DNA of 31,846 bases from Oscillospiraceae bacterium. Lineage in GTDB: Bacteria > Bacillota > Clostridia > Oscillospirales > Oscillospiraceae. The DNA lies in contig JAEDIN010000010.1 in assembly GCA_016292445.1 (NCBI GenBank), positions 1 to 31,846 on the forward strand, written 5' to 3'. Under the pieces are notes generated by a model. That model worked only from the letters and a program-made list of their open reading frames with translations. It searched no databases and was not told where the DNA came from. Both the position numbers and the translations under genes were made by a program. Positions 1 to 7,262 of this stretch are shown here, in pieces (the first letter of the stretch is position 1; each line of letters opens with the position of its first letter).

Positions 1-127
1 CCAAAATCAGCAGTGGGCCTTCGGTCGCCATTACAGCCTTTCTCTGCATAGGATTCAAAGAGGCAAAATCGGACTCTATAAGCTTACGCCTTGCATCAAT
101 ATATCTTTTTTCAAAATCTAAACTCAT
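1..127 (-). CDS. UvrD/PcrA-type or AddA-type helicase, N-terminus only (partial)
   Basis: The first 42 codons of a minus-strand gene are visible; the rest lies outside the window. The start ATG is at 127-125. The visible protein begins MSLDFEKRYIDARRKLIES and continues into LNPMQRKAVMATEGPLLIL. This is the Q motif of superfamily 1 helicases of the UvrD/PcrA/Rep and AddA type, which comes just before the Walker A loop that would follow beyond the edge. Family knowledge suggests an ATP-driven 3'-5' DNA helicase acting in repair or recombination. The short N-terminal extension before the Q motif (about 23 residues) could fit either a PcrA/UvrD or an AddA/RecB-like protein, so no symbol is given. 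Confidence 0.75.
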   Translation of the reverse strand, partial: MSLDFEKRYIDARRKLIESDFASLNPMQRKAVMATEGPLLIL

Positions 128-221
128 AGTCAGTTATTTTAGCACGATTTTGGGATTTTAACAAGTGTCTGCGAGCTCTTCTCCCATACATATGCTCACC
201 ACCGTTTTTTCGCATATTGTG

Positions 222-250
222 TTGGAAATATTACAAAGCTGTGATATAAT
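222..250 (+). promoter_or_regulatory. Sigma-A promoter for the EamA transporter
   Basis: A -35 box TTGGAA at 222-227 is followed by a 17-nt spacer and a perfect -10 box TATAAT at 245-250. It lies about 45 nt ahead of the transporter start at 297, which has its own GGAGG ribosome binding site. The rest of the 128-296 gap holds nothing else recognisable. Confidence 0.75.
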
Positions 251-296
251 ACATCTATATTCCATAAAGAAAACCGCAATACGGAGGTAAAGTATT

Positions 297-710
297 ATGT
301 GGTTTGTATTTGCAGTCTTGTCCGCTGTGTTTGCGGCACTTACATCCATCTTGGCAAAAGTGGGAATTGAAGGAGTAAATTCCAACCTCGCTACTGCTAT
401 TCGTACAATGGTTGTTCTCATTATGGCATGGGGAATGGTTTTTCTCACAAACACACAGGGCGGAATTTCGGATATCAGTAAAAAAAGCTGGCTGTTCTTG
501 ATTCTTTCCGGCTTGGCAACAGGTGCATCGTGGCTGTGCTATTACCGCGCGTTGCAAATCGGAGAAGCGTCCAAAGTTGTTCCGATCGATAAGCTGAGCG
601 TAGTGATCACACTGGTATTGGCATTTGTCTTTCTGCACGAAAAAATTACGACAAACTCTCTGATCGGCTGTATACTAATTGCGCTCGGCACATTATTGAT
701 GGTTTTATAG
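297..710 (+). CDS. Half-size EamA/DMT-family membrane transporter
   Basis: This 137-residue, very hydrophobic protein has about four membrane segments: residues 1-20, roughly 32-50, 65-83 plus a short linker region, and 98-137. It carries one EamA unit, recognisable from the GLATGASWLCYYRALQIGEA stretch and the terminal hydrophobic helix ending in GTLLMVL. Usual drug/metabolite transporters have two EamA units in about 300 residues, so this one would have to form a dimer, as short DMT proteins do. The substrate cannot be read from the sequence. The start is supported by a GGAGG about 8 nt upstream and a consensus promoter. It stands alone, convergent with tRNA-Gly across a shared terminator. 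Confidence 0.85.
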   Translation: MWFVFAVLSAVFAALTSILAKVGIEGVNSNLATAIRTMVVLIMAWGMVFLTNTQGGISDISKKSWLFLILSGLATGASWLCYYRALQIGEASKVVPIDKLSVVITLVLAFVFLHEKITTNSLIGCILIALGTLLMVL

Positions 711-745
711 GCTACATTTTTCGGACGCTGACAGAATAACAACAA

Positions 746-781
746 AAAACGACAAATCTTGAAAAAGAGATTTGTCGTTTT
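746..781. terminator. Bidirectional intrinsic terminator between EamA gene and tRNA-Gly
   Basis: A perfect 14-bp inverted repeat (746-759 with 768-781) encloses an 8-nt loop. Its arms begin and end in A and T runs, so it can work on both strands. It ends the plus-strand transporter transcript and backs up the tRNA terminator on the minus strand. Confidence 0.85.
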
Positions 782-790
782 CTTATGGGC

Positions 791-824
791 AAAAAAACTC
801 CCAGTTGCTTGCGCAACCGGGAGT
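791..824 (-). terminator. Intrinsic terminator of tRNA-Gly
   Basis: A stem with one internal mismatch (797-808 with 813-824) and a 4-nt loop is followed on the minus strand by seven T residues (797-791). It starts just 3 nt after the tRNA 3' end. Confidence 0.8.
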
Positions 825-826
825 CA

Positions 827-902
827 TGGAGCGGGCAACGAGACTCGAACTCGCTACCTCCACCTTGGCAAGGTGGCGCTCTACCGGATGAGCTATGCCC
901 GC
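827..902 (-). tRNA. tRNA-Gly (anticodon GCC)
   Basis: A complete 76-nt cloverleaf including an encoded CCA end. The acceptor stem is GCGGGCA/TGCCCGC, the D arm has AGCTCATCCGGTAGAGC, the anticodon stem-loop is ACCTTGCCAAGGT with GCC in the loop, and the T arm carries GTTCGAGTC. The discriminator base is T, as usual for glycine tRNAs. It has its own promoter and terminator, so it is a single-gene unit. Confidence 0.97.
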
Positions 903-918
903 ATTCGGAACACGATAG

Positions 919-946
919 ATTTTAGCACACAATTTCTATTTGTCAA
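919..946 (-). promoter_or_regulatory. Promoter of tRNA-Gly
   Basis: On the minus strand a consensus -35 TTGACA (946-941) is followed by a 16-nt spacer and a -10 TAAAAT (924-919), about 17 nt ahead of the tRNA 5' end. The spacer ends in TGC, giving a partial extended -10. Confidence 0.8.
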
Positions 947-972
947 GCAAAAATTTCATGTTCCGCTATTTT

Positions 973-1839
973 TCACCGAAAATCCGCAATATCGCCGAAG
1001 CCCTTGCCGAAAACATTCTTGGCATCGGTAATGATGAAGAAGGCATTTTCGTCGATACTCTTGATAAGCTTTCTTATCTCGCTTATCTGCGTGCGCTTTA
1101 CCACGCACAATAGCACCTGCTTGCTCCGGTGAGAGTATGCGCCCTCACCCTCAAGGATTGTAACGCCTCGATGAAGCCTGTCCGTGATATCGCTTATAAG
1201 CTGCTCGCTCTTTTCGCTGATAATATAGCAGACATTCGAGTTATCGATACCGTACAGGACAAGGTCAATTACCTTAGAAACAACGAACATAGAGATCACT
1301 GCATACATCGCAGCCTCAACCTTGTTAAATATGGCGGCAAATGCAACAATTATTACAAAGTCGGTTATCAGAACCACCGTACCAAAGTTGAGGTACGGGA
1401 ACTTGAGCCTTATAAACTTTGCAATAATATCCGTACCTCCGGTGGTAGCGCCGGCATAATAGACTATGCCGAGGCCCAAGCCCTTGACGGCACCGCCGAT
1501 TATGCAGGCTAAAAGCATATCGTTGGTGGGTGAGACAGGAATCAGCGCAAGCAGGTCAACGAAGACCGAAGAAAGCGTCATGCCGACGACTGAGCTAATA
1601 ATAAAGCCGGTTCCGAAGTACTTCCATGCGATAATAAAAAGCGGAATGTTCAATATAATAGTGAGCAGACCGACGGGGATAGCGGTCAGAAGGTTGATTA
1701 TCATTGCAATACCGCTGACACCGCCGACGATTATAGAGTTCGGATACAGAAAGAATTGGAAGCCTGTCGCGAACAGTGCCGAGCCAATGACTATCAGGAA
1801 ATATTTAATTGCATATCCTCTAATTTTTTCCTTATTCAT
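973..1839 (-). CDS. YitT family membrane protein (DUF161 + DUF2179)
   Basis: This 288-residue protein has five or so hydrophobic segments in its first 190 residues, with the family hallmarks PNSIIVGGVSGIAMIIN near the N-terminus and GATTGGTDIIAKFI in the middle. They are followed by a soluble C-terminal domain of about 85 residues with ISEKSEQLISDI and GVTILEGEGAYS, the DUF2179 pattern. This layout is the full-length YitT family of Firmicutes. The molecular function of the family is not firmly known; it is an inner membrane protein, perhaps a transporter. The start ATG has GAGGG 7 nt upstream and sits 9 nt after the parC stop, so it is probably the last gene of the topoisomerase operon. No clear terminator follows it. 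Confidence 0.9.
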   Translation of the reverse strand: MNKEKIRGYAIKYFLIVIGSALFATGFQFFLYPNSIIVGGVSGIAMIINLLTAIPVGLLTIILNIPLFIIAWKYFGTGFIISSVVGMTLSSVFVDLLALIPVSPTNDMLLACIIGGAVKGLGLGIVYYAGATTGGTDIIAKFIRLKFPYLNFGTVVLITDFVIIVAFAAIFNKVEAAMYAVISMFVVSKVIDLVLYGIDNSNVCYIISEKSEQLISDITDRLHRGVTILEGEGAYSHRSKQVLLCVVKRTQISEIRKLIKSIDENAFFIITDAKNVFGKGFGDIADFR

Positions 1840-1848
1840 ATAAAACCC

Positions 1849-4086
1849 TCAGTTAATCAGTGACATCTGTTCCTCTCCCCTGTCCTCGTCCTTTAAAAGC
1901 GCGCCGGCAGCCGGCAGACTGCGGACTCTGTAGCGAGATACATTCTTTATGACGGTTGCATCAAGTGGAGAGACTTTACTTAGTTTATGATTTTTCTTCA
2001 AGCTCATTCCGGCAACACCCTGTGTTGTACGGCTTGTTTTTATCTGCAGCATCGATGTGTTAAACACAAGTGCTCTGCCGTCGGTGGAGAACATGGCGAC
2101 ATTTATCTCCTCGGAAATAGGTATGACATCGACCAGCGGGCTCTTATCCGAATAGGCATTAATGAGCTTTTTGCGGTTTGTCTTTGTCTCATAGGCCGAC
2201 ATCTCAAGGCGAGCGACCTTGCCGTTTTCAAAGAACAGTAAAAGCTGCTTCTTATAATCTCCGGGGCAAACAACTCCCACAATCCGTTCGCCGTCTTCCA
2301 TTTCAAGCCGTGTCGGCAGGTAAACGCCGAGGTCGGATGCCTTGGTGTTGTCAAAATCGGATAGCTTGGTTTTGTAGACCTTCTGCTTATCGGTAAACAA
2401 CAAAAGCTCCGTTCGGTTGGTCGATTCAAAGGATAATTTAAGTTTATCACCGTCCTTAAACTTCTGTTCGCTGCTCATACGAAGCGACAGCGGCGTTATC
2501 TTTTTAAAATAACCCTCGTTTGAAAGGAACACGGTCACGGGATAATCCTCAACAAGCTCCGTTTCCTCAAATTCCTCTATCTCGTTTGCATAGATTATGC
2601 CCGTTCTGCGTGGGCTGGGGTATTTCTTGATGACCTGTTTAAGCTCGTTTATGATTATGCTCTTTATCTTACGGCGGCTCTTGAGGGTTTCCTCAAGCTC
2701 CTCTATCGCCTTTTCAAGCTCCTCGGTCTCGGAAACGCGCTTTATGATATATTCCCTGTTGATATTACGCAGCTTTATCTCCGCAACATACTCCGCCTGC
2801 ACCTTATCGATGCCGAAGCCCATCATGAGGTTCGGCACGACTTCGGCTTCAAGCTCGGTGTTTCTGATAATGGCAATAGCCTTGTCGATATCAAGCAGAA
2901 TCTTTTCAAGCCCCTTTAGAAGATGCAGCTTTTCCTTCTTTTTGGAAAGGTCGAAATAAACTCTGCGGCGCACACACTCCATGCGCCACGCGCTCCACTC
3001 GCCTATTATTTCCTTAACACCCATGACCTTGGGGTTTCCGGCAACAAGGATGTTGAAATTGCAGGGGAAGCTGTCCATCAGCGGAGTAAGCTTAAAGAGC
3101 TTCTGCATGAGCTTTTCCGGATCGGTGCCTCGCTTGAGGTCAATGGCGAGCTTCAGACCGCTAAGGTCGGTCTCGTCGCGCATATCGTTTATCTCGCGCA
3201 CCTTGCCTGCCTTTATAAGCTCCGCTACCTTGTCTACGATTGCTTCCGTGGTGGTCGTGTAAGGTATTTCATAAATCTCAATGATGTTTTCCTTTTGAAC
3301 ATAACGCCAGCGTGCACGCACCTTGAAGCTGCCCCTGCCCGTGTTATAGATATTCTCCATCTCCGAACGGTCGTAGATTATCTCTCCGCCGGTGGAAAAA
3401 TCGGGGGCAGGCATCGTTGAGAGAATGTCGCAGTCGGGGTCAGTCAGATACTCTATCGTGCTTCGGCAAACCTCCTCAAGGTTAAAGCCGCATATTTGGC
3501 TTGCCATGCCGACGGCTATGCCTGTGTTGCTCGATACGAGGACATTCGGAAACGATGTAGGCAGGAGAGCAGGCTCTTTCATGCTGCCGTCGTAGTTATC
3601 GACAAACTCAACGGTGTCCTGATCGATATCTCTGAAGATCTCGGCGCATATCGGCGACAGCTTTGCCTCGGTATAACGCGAGGCGGCAAAGGACATATCC
3701 CTTGAATACACCTTACCGAAGTTACCCTTGGAGTCAACAAACGGCATGAGCAGAGCATCGTTGCCCTTACTAAGCCTGACCATCGTTTCATAAATGGCAG
3801 CGTCACCGTGAGGGTTAAGGCGCATCGTCTGTCCGACGATATTAGCGCTTTTCGTACGGCTGCCGTTTAAAAGTCCCATCTTGTACATGGTGTAAAGCAG
3901 TTTTCTGTGTGAGGGCTTGAAGCCGTCTATCTCGGGAATGGCTCGTGAGATGATAACGCTCATCGCATAGGGCATATAGTTTTGCTCCAGCGTTTCGGTT
4001 ATCGGCTGCTCCAGCACCTCTGCTCTGAGACCCACGACATTGGGATTATTGAATTTTTTCTGTTCGGGAGCTTGTTTCTTTGCCAT
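1849..4086 (-). CDS. parC: Type II topoisomerase subunit A (ParC/GyrA-like, topoisomerase IV type)
   Basis: The 745-residue protein is the DNA-cleaving subunit that pairs with the ParE-like protein encoded upstream, together passing one DNA duplex through another. The N-terminal winged-helix/tower domain begins at ITETLEQNYMPYAMSVIISR, with the catalytic tyrosine at residue 138 in AASRYTEAKL. The quinolone-binding region reads NPHGDAAIYETMVRL, with alanine at residue 96 where E. coli GyrA has Ser83 and glutamate at 100 where it has Asp87. A coiled-coil region follows at about 370-500 and a beta-pinwheel from about 515. No GyrA box (QRRGGKG) is present, which argues for topoisomerase IV rather than gyrase. 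AAAGGA precedes the ATG. It lies 15 nt downstream of the small zinc-ribbon gene. Confidence 0.92.
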   Translation of the reverse strand: MAKKQAPEQKKFNNPNVVGLRAEVLEQPITETLEQNYMPYAMSVIISRAIPEIDGFKPSHRKLLYTMYKMGLLNGSRTKSANIVGQTMRLNPHGDAAIYETMVRLSKGNDALLMPFVDSKGNFGKVYSRDMSFAASRYTEAKLSPICAEIFRDIDQDTVEFVDNYDGSMKEPALLPTSFPNVLVSSNTGIAVGMASQICGFNLEEVCRSTIEYLTDPDCDILSTMPAPDFSTGGEIIYDRSEMENIYNTGRGSFKVRARWRYVQKENIIEIYEIPYTTTTEAIVDKVAELIKAGKVREINDMRDETDLSGLKLAIDLKRGTDPEKLMQKLFKLTPLMDSFPCNFNILVAGNPKVMGVKEIIGEWSAWRMECVRRRVYFDLSKKKEKLHLLKGLEKILLDIDKAIAIIRNTELEAEVVPNLMMGFGIDKVQAEYVAEIKLRNINREYIIKRVSETEELEKAIEELEETLKSRRKIKSIIINELKQVIKKYPSPRRTGIIYANEIEEFEETELVEDYPVTVFLSNEGYFKKITPLSLRMSSEQKFKDGDKLKLSFESTNRTELLLFTDKQKVYKTKLSDFDNTKASDLGVYLPTRLEMEDGERIVGVVCPGDYKKQLLLFFENGKVARLEMSAYETKTNRKKLINAYSDKSPLVDVIPISEEINVAMFSTDGRALVFNTSMLQIKTSRTTQGVAGMSLKKNHKLSKVSPLDATVIKNVSRYRVRSLPAAGALLKDEDRGEEQMSLIN

Positions 4087-4101
4087 TTATAATAATTCCT
4101 T

Positions 4102-4383
4102 TCAGCGCTTGCCCTTTTTCTTTACTCCGGTTTCAAAATTCCTGCGGCATTTAGGGCAATGCGTAGCCTTGAACAGCCCCAGATAAACTACTTTACCGCA
4201 GTAGGGGCATTTACAAAACAGCGCAATCACAATAAAGGTCACCACAAAGCATATCATCGACGCCAATGAAAAGTACACCGAAAAAGCCAAACCCTTGTCG
4301 GCGGTAATAATTCCCGCCAGACCAAACAGCAAACACAGCGCAAGCAGGAATTTCACAAAATTTCTCGCTTTGTCAAACTTCAT
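4102..4383 (-). CDS. Small two-helix membrane protein with C-terminal zinc ribbon
   Basis: A protein of about 93 residues, not recognised as a named family. Two hydrophobic segments (about residues 10-28 and 33-56) are followed by a zinc-ribbon signature CPYCGK-(x12)-CPKC and a basic tail ending GVKKKGKR. The zinc ribbon and lysine-rich tail would face the cytoplasm. It sits between parE and parC with gaps of about 12 and 15 nt, so it must be cotranscribed with both. The ATG at 4383 is chosen over a GTG at 4386 because GAGG lies 7 nt ahead of it. Its position suggests a link with the topoisomerase, but the sequence does not show what it does. Confidence 0.8.
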   Translation of the reverse strand: MKFDKARNFVKFLLALCLLFGLAGIITADKGLAFSVYFSLASMICFVVTFIVIALFCKCPYCGKVVYLGLFKATHCPKCRRNFETGVKKKGKR

Positions 4384-4395
4384 CACAGCACCTCA

Positions 4396-6390
4396 TCATG
4401 AAATATCTGCCATATCAAGATATAAATATCCGTTTTCGGCAATATGATTTTTTCTGCCTGCAAGATCGTCGCCCAAAAGCAGATCAAACATCTGTGCCAT
4501 ACGCTCGGCATCCTCGGGCATGACCTTTATAAGTCTGCGGGTTTCGGGGTTCATAGTGGTCATCCACATCATGTCCGGATCGTTTTCACCGAGGCCCTTG
4601 CTTCTGTTGATACTCGCCTTTGCGCCATTAAGCGAGGCAACGATATCCGTCTTTTCTTTGTCGGAATAGGCAAAATAGGTCTTTCCCTTGCTCTCGATCT
4701 CATACAGAGGCGATTCGGCGATATAGACGTAACCCTCGCGGATGAGAGTCGGAACAAGCCTGTAAATCATGGTAAGAATAAGCGTTCTTATCTGGAAGCC
4801 GTCAACATCGGCGTCGGTGCAGATAATGACTTTATTCCAGCGCAGATTGTTGATATCAAAGGCATTCAGATCCTTCTTACCCTTAGCCTGCACCTCAACT
4901 CCGCAGCCGAGAACCTTCAAAAGGTCTGTTATTACATCGCTTTTGAATATCCTGACATAATCGGCTTTGAGGCAGTTCAGTATCTTGCCTCTGACGGGCA
5001 TTATCCCCTGAAAATCGGCGTCACGGGAGAGCTTACAGGCGCCCAGTGCGGAATCGCCCTCGACAATGTAGATTTCGCGCTTTTCCGGGTCTTTGCTGCG
5101 GCAATCAACGAACTTCTGCACACGGTTTGCAATATCTATGCTGCCGGACAGCTTCTTTTTCATGCCAAGTCTTGTTTTCTCCGCCGCCTCACGGCTGCGC
5201 TTGTTAACAAGCACCTGCTCAGCTATTTTATCGGCTTCGGGTTTATTCTCAATGAAATAGACCTCAAGTCGTTCCTTGAAGAAGTCCGTCATCGCCTCCT
5301 GAATGAAGCGGTTTGTTATCGCCTTCTTGGTCTGGTTTTCATACGAGGTCTGCGTGGAAAAGCAGTTCGTGACAAGCACTAAGCAGTCGGACACATCCTG
5401 AAAGCTTATCTTACTTTCGTTCTTCTGATACTTGCCAATCTTCTTTATGTAGGCATCGATGGCATAGACGAAGGCATTTCTCGTCGCCTTTTCGGGTGCT
5501 CCGCCATACTCGAGCCATGAAGAATTGTGGTAGTATTCGGTCAAATTAACCTTGTTGGAAAAGCAAAATGCCGCTGAGAGCTTGACCTTGTACTCGGGCT
5601 TGTCCTCGCGGTCTCTGCCCTTGCGCTCTGCGCTGATAAAATACGGCGTTGTGAGCGGATTTTCAGCCGCTATCTCCTTGACATAGTCTAAAATGCCGTT
5701 TTCGTACACATAGTCCGTTACCTCGAACTTATTGCCGTTTTGATTGCGGAAGCGGAAGGTTATGCCGGCATTCACGACAGCCTGACGGTGCAGAACATCC
5801 TTGAAAAACTCCTCGGGAATGTCAATATCCGTAAAGACCTCGAGATCGGGTCTCCATTTTATGGTCGTGCCGGTCTTCTTGCGGTCGGCAGGGCTTATTG
5901 TAAGCTCCTGACCTTTTTTGCCGACGACCTTGCCTTTTTTGAAATGAAGCTCGTATTTATTGCCGTCTCTCCATACGGTGACATCCATATATTCCGACGC
6001 ATATTGCGTTGCACATGAGCCGAGGCCGTTTAGACCGAGGGAGTATTCATAGTTTTCACCCTCGTTGTTTGCGTACTTGCCGCCGGCATACAGCTCACAG
6101 AAAACAAGCTCCCAGTTAAAACGCTTCTCATTTGCGTTCCAGTCAAGGGGACAGCCTCTGCCAAAGTCCTCGACCTCAATGGATTTATCGGCATAACGCG
6201 TCAGAGTTATATAATTGCCGTAACCCTCACGGGCCTCGTCTATTGAGTTTGACAATATTTCAAACACGGCATGCTGGCAGCCGTCAAGACCGTCAGAGCC
6301 GAAGATTACGCCCGGACGCTTTCTTACTCTGTCCGCTCCCTTGAGCTGAGAAATGCTTTCATTACCGTATTGTGCGGTGGTTTTACTCAT
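4396..6390 (-). CDS. parE: Type II topoisomerase subunit B (ParE/GyrB-like, topoisomerase IV type)
   Basis: The 664-residue ATPase subunit of the pair. The GHKL ATPase fold shows EILSNSIDEA (Asn48 for magnesium), VEDFGRG (Asp76) and the lid loop SLGLNGLGSCATQYAS. The transducer domain follows, with QTKKAITN at about 353-360. The TOPRIM domain has EGDSA at 444-448 and DADVDG at 526-531, the metal-binding acidic residues, and the usual SKGLGE near the C-terminus. Length and order fit ParE/GyrB of Gram-positive bacteria. The position after a TTGATT/TATACT promoter and before the zinc-ribbon gene and parC makes it first in the operon. A strong GAGGGG lies ahead of the ATG. Gyrase identity is less likely because the partner lacks a GyrA box. 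Confidence 0.92.
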   Translation of the reverse strand: MSKTTAQYGNESISQLKGADRVRKRPGVIFGSDGLDGCQHAVFEILSNSIDEAREGYGNYITLTRYADKSIEVEDFGRGCPLDWNANEKRFNWELVFCELYAGGKYANNEGENYEYSLGLNGLGSCATQYASEYMDVTVWRDGNKYELHFKKGKVVGKKGQELTISPADRKKTGTTIKWRPDLEVFTDIDIPEEFFKDVLHRQAVVNAGITFRFRNQNGNKFEVTDYVYENGILDYVKEIAAENPLTTPYFISAERKGRDREDKPEYKVKLSAAFCFSNKVNLTEYYHNSSWLEYGGAPEKATRNAFVYAIDAYIKKIGKYQKNESKISFQDVSDCLVLVTNCFSTQTSYENQTKKAITNRFIQEAMTDFFKERLEVYFIENKPEADKIAEQVLVNKRSREAAEKTRLGMKKKLSGSIDIANRVQKFVDCRSKDPEKREIYIVEGDSALGACKLSRDADFQGIMPVRGKILNCLKADYVRIFKSDVITDLLKVLGCGVEVQAKGKKDLNAFDINNLRWNKVIICTDADVDGFQIRTLILTMIYRLVPTLIREGYVYIAESPLYEIESKGKTYFAYSDKEKTDIVASLNGAKASINRSKGLGENDPDMMWMTTMNPETRRLIKVMPEDAERMAQMFDLLLGDDLAGRKNHIAENGYLYLDMADIS

Positions 6391-6463
6391 TTTCCGAAAT
6401 TCCCCTCAAATACAACATCTTGTGTTAAAAAACTTATTTTTTCCTTGATAACTTAGATTATTT

Positions 6464-6492
6464 AGTATATTATACATTTAACAAAAAATCAA
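6464..6492 (-). promoter_or_regulatory. Sigma-A promoter of the parE operon
   Basis: On the minus strand TTGATT (6492-6487), a 17-nt spacer, and TATACT (6469-6464) lie about 75 nt ahead of the parE start. The promoter comes after the hairpin terminator at 6503-6531, so that hairpin does not attenuate parE. Confidence 0.75.
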
Positions 6493-6502
6493 GTACGGGC
6501 AT

Positions 6503-6531
6503 AAAAACAGGGGCAGAGTGTTCCCTGCCCC
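6503..6531 (-). terminator. Intrinsic terminator of a minus-strand small RNA
   Basis: A 7-bp GC-only-plus-one-AT stem (6510-6516 with 6525-6531), with an 8-nt loop, is followed on the minus strand by TGTTTTT. There is no T run on the plus strand, so it works only in the minus direction. No minus-strand protein gene lies ahead of it, since the neighbours at 6739-7224 are on the plus strand. Confidence 0.7.
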
Positions 6532-6640
6532 CAAAGAATATAGGCAAAAAGTCCGAATGTTTTCATTATCGCAGTGATAAGAGCTTACATTCTGTCCGTT
6601 TATCTTTCTGTTCGGACACTTTTATTGCCTGTTTCTATTA
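6503..6640 (-). ncRNA. Candidate structured small RNA between parE and yaaL (family unknown)
   Basis: The 6391-6738 gap holds no protein gene. On the minus strand it has a long imperfect hairpin: 6611-6629 pairs with 6543-6557 (GGCAA, AAAGT and CCGAA blocks, with two small bulges), and a 5-bp inner hairpin lies at 6566-6580. A terminator follows at 6503-6531. Some segments could pair differently: CGGAC at 6613-6617 with GTCCG at 6594-6598, and CATTC at 6588-6592 with GAATG at 6555-6559. The 5' end is uncertain, with only a CATAAT-like -10 near 6636-6641 and no good -35. It could be 6S-like in shape but is shorter than usual and not recognised as any known family. Confidence 0.4.
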
Positions 6641-6718
6641 TGGCATTAATTTTTTAATATAACCGTGGTAATATATTGCCATAGTCGTTTAAAATGAGGA
6701 CAGGCTGAATATAATAAT

Positions 6719-6738
6719 GAGAAAAGGAGACTTTTCTC
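6719..6738 (+). promoter_or_regulatory. Hairpin burying the ribosome binding site of yaaL
   Basis: A perfect 8-bp stem (6719-6726 with 6731-6738) has a GAGA loop and ends directly before the ATG at 6739. The Shine-Dalgarno bases AAGGAGA fall in the 5' arm and loop, so the folded mRNA would partly hide the site. Confidence 0.55.
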
Positions 6739-6948
6739 ATGACTAAAAAGGAAGCTAAGGCACTCAAGGCAGAGTATAACAAGCGTGTTAAGGAAATGAA
6801 GGCTATACGCTCCCAGCTCCACTGCGCTTATGCGGCGTTTAACAGCGTGACCGATCCGGATATGATGGACGCCTGCATTTTTGAAATAAGCGCGCTTAAA
6901 TCGCGCTATAATTATGCCGTTGCCAACATAAAAAATCTAAGTCAATAG
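6739..6948 (+). CDS. yaaL: YaaL-like DUF2508 family protein
   Basis: This 69-residue, mostly helical, charged protein starts MTKKEAKALKAEYNKRVKEM and has no membrane segment. Its size, its helical make-up, and above all its place 9 nt ahead of bofA match the DUF2508 protein YaaL of Bacillus, which lies between recR and bofA. Function is unknown. The family name rests on size and context more than on sequence motifs. The ribosome binding site AAGGAGA lies 8-9 nt upstream but is held in a perfect hairpin. recR, which usually precedes this gene, is not present. Confidence 0.75.
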   Translation: MTKKEAKALKAEYNKRVKEMKAIRSQLHCAYAAFNSVTDPDMMDACIFEISALKSRYNYAVANIKNLSQ

Positions 6949-6957
6949 GAGAAACAT

Positions 6958-7224
6958 ATGGACTATTTAAATCTCGCGATCTATGTCATTATCGGCGGTC
7001 TGCTACTGTGGCTCATTATTAAAATATTTGCAACTCCGATTAAATGGGCATTTAAGCTGCTTCTGAACGCTGTTCTGGGCTTCGTGATGCTGTTTGTTTT
7101 TAACTTCCTCGGCGGATTTATCGGGCTGAGTATCACCGTTGGCTGGCTCAGCGCGATAGTTGCAGGCGTGCTCGGCATTCCGGGTATAATCCTGCTGCTG
7201 CTTATCGAAAACTTCTTCATCTGA
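6958..7224 (+). CDS. bofA: BofA family inhibitor of pro-sigma-K processing
   Basis: The 88-residue protein is almost wholly hydrophobic, with an N-terminal membrane helix (about 6-24), a second helix around 35-55 and a third near the C-terminus. The central NFLGGFIGLSITVGW and the ending GVLGIPGIILLLLI are the BofA family pattern. In Bacillus, BofA holds the membrane protease SpoIVFB inactive in the mother-cell-derived outer forespore membrane until the forespore signals, delaying release of sigma-K. The gene follows yaaL with AGGAGA ahead of the ATG and ends before a bidirectional terminator. The presence of an intact pro-sigK in this window supports the same role here. Confidence 0.88.
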   Translation: MDYLNLAIYVIIGGLLLWLIIKIFATPIKWAFKLLLNAVLGFVMLFVFNFLGGFIGLSITVGWLSAIVAGVLGIPGIILLLLIENFFI

Positions 7225-7233
7225 ATACATAGC

Positions 7234-7261
7234 AAAAGAGAGTGCTTCGGCACTCTCTTTT
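7234..7261. terminator. Bidirectional terminator between bofA and murF
   Basis: A perfect 12-bp stem (7234-7245 with 7250-7261) is closed by a TTCG tetraloop, with A and T runs at its base. It ends both bofA on the plus strand and murF, whose stop codon lies at 7265-7263. Confidence 0.9.
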
Positions 7262-7262
7262 C

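Noticed and set aside
759..1031. A 90-codon plus-strand frame across tRNA-Gly
   Set aside because: It covers the tRNA, its terminator and its promoter on the opposite strand; these explain the sequence.
6666..6681. Near-perfect 16-bp palindrome TGGTAATATATTGCCA, possible operator ahead of yaaL
   Set aside because: One base pair is off and the core is AT-rich, so chance is a fair explanation; no regulator is suggested by context.
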